A DNA stretch of 64,000 bases from contig NZ_JBEUEL010000010.1 of assembly GCF_041725775.1 (NCBI RefSeq), positions 1 through 64,000 of the forward strand, read 5' to 3'. Under the pieces are notes generated by a model, which did no database searches, had not been told where the DNA came from, and was given only the letters and a program-made list of their open reading frames with translations. The translations under genes were made by a program, and so were the position numbers. The stretch comes from Pueribacillus sp041725775. Its GTDB lineage: Bacteria; Bacillota; Bacilli; Bacillales; UBA6769. Below, piece by piece: positions 61,859-64,000 of this stretch. Each line of letters starts with the position of its first letter. Position 1 is the first letter of the stretch.

Positions 61859-61864
61859 CAAATG

Positions 61865-61878
61865 TGAAAGCGCTAACA
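61865..61878 (+). promoter_or_regulatory. CcpA binding site (cre) inside the operon
   Basis: TGAAAGCGCTAACA matches the consensus TGWAARCGYTWNCW at all positions. It sits between the LivF-type gene and the SDR gene. CcpA bound here would act as a roadblock for the Sig54 transcript or repress a local promoter, placing the distal genes under glucose control. Confidence 0.82.
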
Positions 61879-61946
61879 CTAAGGTTCACTCGATCTTAAG
61901 CACGTAATGTGAAGTAGTGAATTTGATTGGCAAAAGGAGGGAATTC

Positions 61947-62711
61947 ATGCCAAAAACAGCAATTATAACGGGTAGCTCACGTGGGATAGGCCGTGCTACT
62001 GCACTCGCGTTAGCTGATAAAGGCTTTAACATCGTTGTTCATTACAAAAAAAATGAAGATTTGGCTCGCGAAGTCTTGACTGAAGTGAAAAAAGTGGGAG
62101 TAACAGGATTTACTGTAGCAGCTGATTTAGAAAAGCCAGAAGAAGTTCGTGGAATGTTTGAGAAAATTCGAAGTCGTGTCGGTCATTTGGATGCTCTTGT
62201 TTTAAATGCTGCTGCGACCGCATTTAAACCACTTAATGACATGAAAGAACATCACATGCAAAGAACATTTGACTTATCGATCAAAGGTTCACTTGTTGCT
62301 GTTCAAGAGGCGACATCATTAATGAATGAACGGACCGGGAAAATCGTTATTGTTTCAGGTTTTGATAGTTTTAAATATGTTGCTAACCATGGAATGTTAG
62401 GTGCAGTAAAAGCATCGTTAGAATCGTTAACACGTTATTGGGCATGTGAGCTTGCAGGACATGGGATTACAGTAAATTCAGTAAATCCAGGTGTAATTGA
62501 GACGGATTCAGCTCAGATTTACGCTGGCGATCAGTGGATAGCTTGGAAAGAAGAATGGGTAAAATCTACTCCTAAACAACGTCTAGGTACACCGCAAGAT
62601 GTAGCCGAAGTTATTGCATTTTTGTGTTCGCCATCAGCTGAGTTTATTTGTGGTCAAACAATCGTAGTTGATGGCGGACTTACACTAACGGCACCGCCGT
62701 TTATGAATTAA
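61947..62711 (+). CDS. Short-chain dehydrogenase/reductase, FabL-like but lacking the catalytic Tyr
   Basis: 254 residues, Rossmann fold: TGSSRGIGRATALALADKG (NADP type), LNAAATAF, IVSGFDSFKYV, and C-terminal GQTIVVDGGLTL. Overall it resembles FabL-type enoyl reductases. In the active-site helix NHGMLGAVKASLESLTRYWA the Lys is present, but neither the YxxxK Tyr (Leu here) nor the FabL-type Tyr seven before Lys (His here) exists. ATG 61947 has AAAGGAGGG; the frame opens 10 codons earlier. It lies within the Liv operon, suggesting substrate-linked metabolism. Confidence 0.83.
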   Translation: MPKTAIITGSSRGIGRATALALADKGFNIVVHYKKNEDLAREVLTEVKKVGVTGFTVAADLEKPEEVRGMFEKIRSRVGHLDALVLNAAATAFKPLNDMKEHHMQRTFDLSIKGSLVAVQEATSLMNERTGKIVIVSGFDSFKYVANHGMLGAVKASLESLTRYWACELAGHGITVNSVNPGVIETDSAQIYAGDQWIAWKEEWVKSTPKQRLGTPQDVAEVIAFLCSPSAEFICGQTIVVDGGLTLTAPPFMN

Positions 62712-62730
62712 ATAAAAAGGGGAATTTCTA

Positions 62731-63951
62731 ATGAATCTAAAAAAATGGTTAGTTTACAGTTTTATTTTAAGTTTATTCATTCTTGCTGCCTGTGGTGGAG
62801 ACAAAGAAGAAGCGACTACAGGTGGTGGAGACTCTTCAAATGGTGAAAGTGAAGACTCATTAAGGATTGGAGTCGTAACGACTTTAAGTGGACCTTATGG
62901 TGAAATTGGGAATGAAATGCTTGATGCGGTTAAGACAGCGGTAAAAGAAGTGAACGAGCAGGGGGGAGTTTTAGGAAAACAAATTGAGCTCGTTGTTGAA
63001 GATGATGAAGTTGCGCCTGATGTTGCGATTAGAAAAGCAGAAAAAATGGTGTTAGAAGAAAATATTAATCTATTCATTGGTTCTGTTGCGAGTAGTGTGA
63101 CCCTTGCTTTATCAGAAAAAATGCCAGATTGGGAAAGTTTATTAGTGACAACGATTCCGAAATCCGTGGCAATCACAGATCCAGATTCAAACTCTAACGT
63201 TTTCCGCGTTAATCATAACGACAATCAGGATGTATTAACATTGGAGCACTGGATGAAAAATGCTGACCTTCCTTATAAAACATTCTATTTTCTCGGTGCT
63301 GATTATGAATGGGGACACGATGTTATTAATGAAATGGAGACCATTGTTGAAGACATTGGCGGTGAAATCCTCGGGGAAGAATTTACTCCGCTAGGAGCAA
63401 CCGATTATTCAACGGTCTTAACTAACGCACGTTCCAAGAAGCCAGACGCGATCATTGCGGCATATGCGGGCGGGGATGGGACGAACTTCTTATCACAAGT
63501 AAACAGTTTTGGAATTGTGGATGAAGATATAGACGTAATTATCACTCCGATGGGTGATTCTTTAGCAACGACAAACCCTGAATTAACGAAAGGCATTTAC
63601 GGACCTGCTAACTACCACCATTCATTAGACAATAAGAAGAATGTCTCGTTTGTAAAAAGCTTCGAAGAGGATCATGGATATAAACCAACAAATTTTTCAG
63701 GAGAATCTTACGTTGGGGCATGGATGCTGTTTGAAGCAATTGAAGAAGCAGGTAGTGCGAATCCTGATGATGTGATAAAAGTGCTTGAAGATAATTTTAC
63801 ATTTGATAGTGCAATGGGAGAATTGCGAGTAGACCCAAGAACACACCAAGTGCTTCACCCTAATTGGATTGGCGAGTTTTTTGATGATTCAGGAGAAGCG
63901 GATATCAGAATTATTCATACGACTCCTCCTGAATTTATAAACCCGCAATAG
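62731..63951 (+). CDS. LivJ-type substrate-binding lipoprotein
   Basis: 406 residues. The signal peptide ends in lipobox LAAC (Cys21), with an acidic Gly/Ser linker. The type I periplasmic-binding fold follows: LRIGVVTTLSGPYGEIGNEM, ALSEKMPDWESLLVTTIPKS, YFLGADYEWGHDVINEMETI, RSKKPDAIIAAYAGGDGTNF. It would capture the ligand for the LivHMGF components. The ligand-contact residues usual for Leu/Ile/Val binding are not evident by eye, and amides, urea-like or aromatic compounds are possible. AAAAAGGGG lies upstream of the ATG. Confidence 0.88.
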   Translation: MNLKKWLVYSFILSLFILAACGGDKEEATTGGGDSSNGESEDSLRIGVVTTLSGPYGEIGNEMLDAVKTAVKEVNEQGGVLGKQIELVVEDDEVAPDVAIRKAEKMVLEENINLFIGSVASSVTLALSEKMPDWESLLVTTIPKSVAITDPDSNSNVFRVNHNDNQDVLTLEHWMKNADLPYKTFYFLGADYEWGHDVINEMETIVEDIGGEILGEEFTPLGATDYSTVLTNARSKKPDAIIAAYAGGDGTNFLSQVNSFGIVDEDIDVIITPMGDSLATTNPELTKGIYGPANYHHSLDNKKNVSFVKSFEEDHGYKPTNFSGESYVGAWMLFEAIEEAGSANPDDVIKVLEDNFTFDSAMGELRVDPRTHQVLHPNWIGEFFDDSGEADIRIIHTTPPEFINPQ

Positions 63952-63960
63952 TAAGAATGT

Positions 63961-63996
63961 TTTAGGAAGGATAGACAAACTTCTATCCTTCCTAAA
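63961..63996 (+). terminator. Terminator hairpin ending the Liv operon
   Basis: TTTAGGAAGGATAGA pairs perfectly with TCTATCCTTCCTAAA, 9 bp after the binding-protein stop. The T-rich tail is at the window edge. Confidence 0.8.
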
Positions 63997-64000
63997 TTCA

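Noticed and set aside
1..64000. CRISPR array, toxin-antitoxin, prophage or restriction system
   Set aside because: No regular spaced repeats, no cas, integrase, phage structural or methylase genes were seen in either strand.

Overview
The window is a chromosomal piece of a low-GC, Gram-positive, spore-former-type bacterium of the Bacillaceae. The best guess is an alkaliphilic or halotolerant Bacillus relative. The reasons are strong AGGAGG ribosome binding sites with many GTG and TTG starts, many Bacillus-type protein families (YtrA-type GntR, UPF0182, CatE-like VOC, LipA-like lipase, YclNOPQ-like iron uptake), SigA, ECF, Sig54, Fur and CcpA sites of Bacillus type, and a complete seven-gene Mrp Na+/H+ antiporter operon. 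No tRNA, rRNA, CRISPR array or prophage was seen.

Layout. 0-1.3 kb: the end of an unknown gene, a gene-free stretch and a small-multidrug-export-type membrane protein. 1.36-7.4 kb (minus): mrpABCDEFG, with an odd 273-bp insert between mrpD and mrpE. 7.6-11.9 kb: UspA-like protein, UPF0182 giant membrane protein, GlsB/YeaQ-type protein and a CHY zinc-finger protein. 12-13 kb: IS and gene debris. 13-16.5 kb (minus): RND efflux pump and a small membrane protein. 16.6-21.2 kb: a PotR-like regulator followed by a spermidine transporter operon collapsed by a large deletion, an arylamine N-acetyltransferase with no normal start codon, an enoyl-CoA hydratase, a VOC dioxygenase-like protein and a nitroreductase relic. 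21.3-26.3 kb: LysE exporter, a two-component system and two DUF1648 paralogues, with a GC-richer inverted repeat region. 26.5-30.3 kb: a coupled PAS-GGDEF-EAL / globin-MCP-CZB signalling pair. 30.7-33.6 kb: ABC exporter, decayed BcrC-like phosphatase, nitroreductase.

33.6-37.6 kb: Fur-controlled siderophore uptake genes. 38-41.8 kb: DUF2339 protein and a fosmidomycin-resistance-type MFS pump. 41.85-43.3 kb: an autoregulated ECF sigma factor overlapping an LCP-domain membrane protein that may be its anti-sigma factor. 43.6-46.9 kb: a structured leader, a membrane protein, a secreted lipase, a guanine deaminase relic, a 48-residue membrane peptide and an RsbR-type relic. 47-51 kb: msrA/nagB and a Sco1/YtkA/CtaG cytochrome oxidase assembly cluster. 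51.2-51.9 kb: a class IIC group II intron that has lost most of its reverse transcriptase and sits right behind a terminator. 52.5-54.4 kb: a YtrA-type GntR/ABC operon. 54.5-56.1 kb: a c-di-GMP-I riboswitch ahead of an EAL phosphodiesterase and a Myb-like DNA-binding protein. 56.2-58.2 kb: divergent YeiH-family transporter and LysR regulator. 58.35-64 kb: a Sig54-driven Liv-type ABC transporter operon with an internal cre site, an SDR lacking the usual tyrosine and a binding lipoprotein.

Two themes stand out. First, c-di-GMP signalling appears twice (sensor-enzyme operon and riboswitch-controlled phosphodiesterase). Second, the window is unusually rich in decayed genes: potABCD, a BcrC-like gene, guaD, rsbR, a nitroreductase, an IS4 element and the intron.
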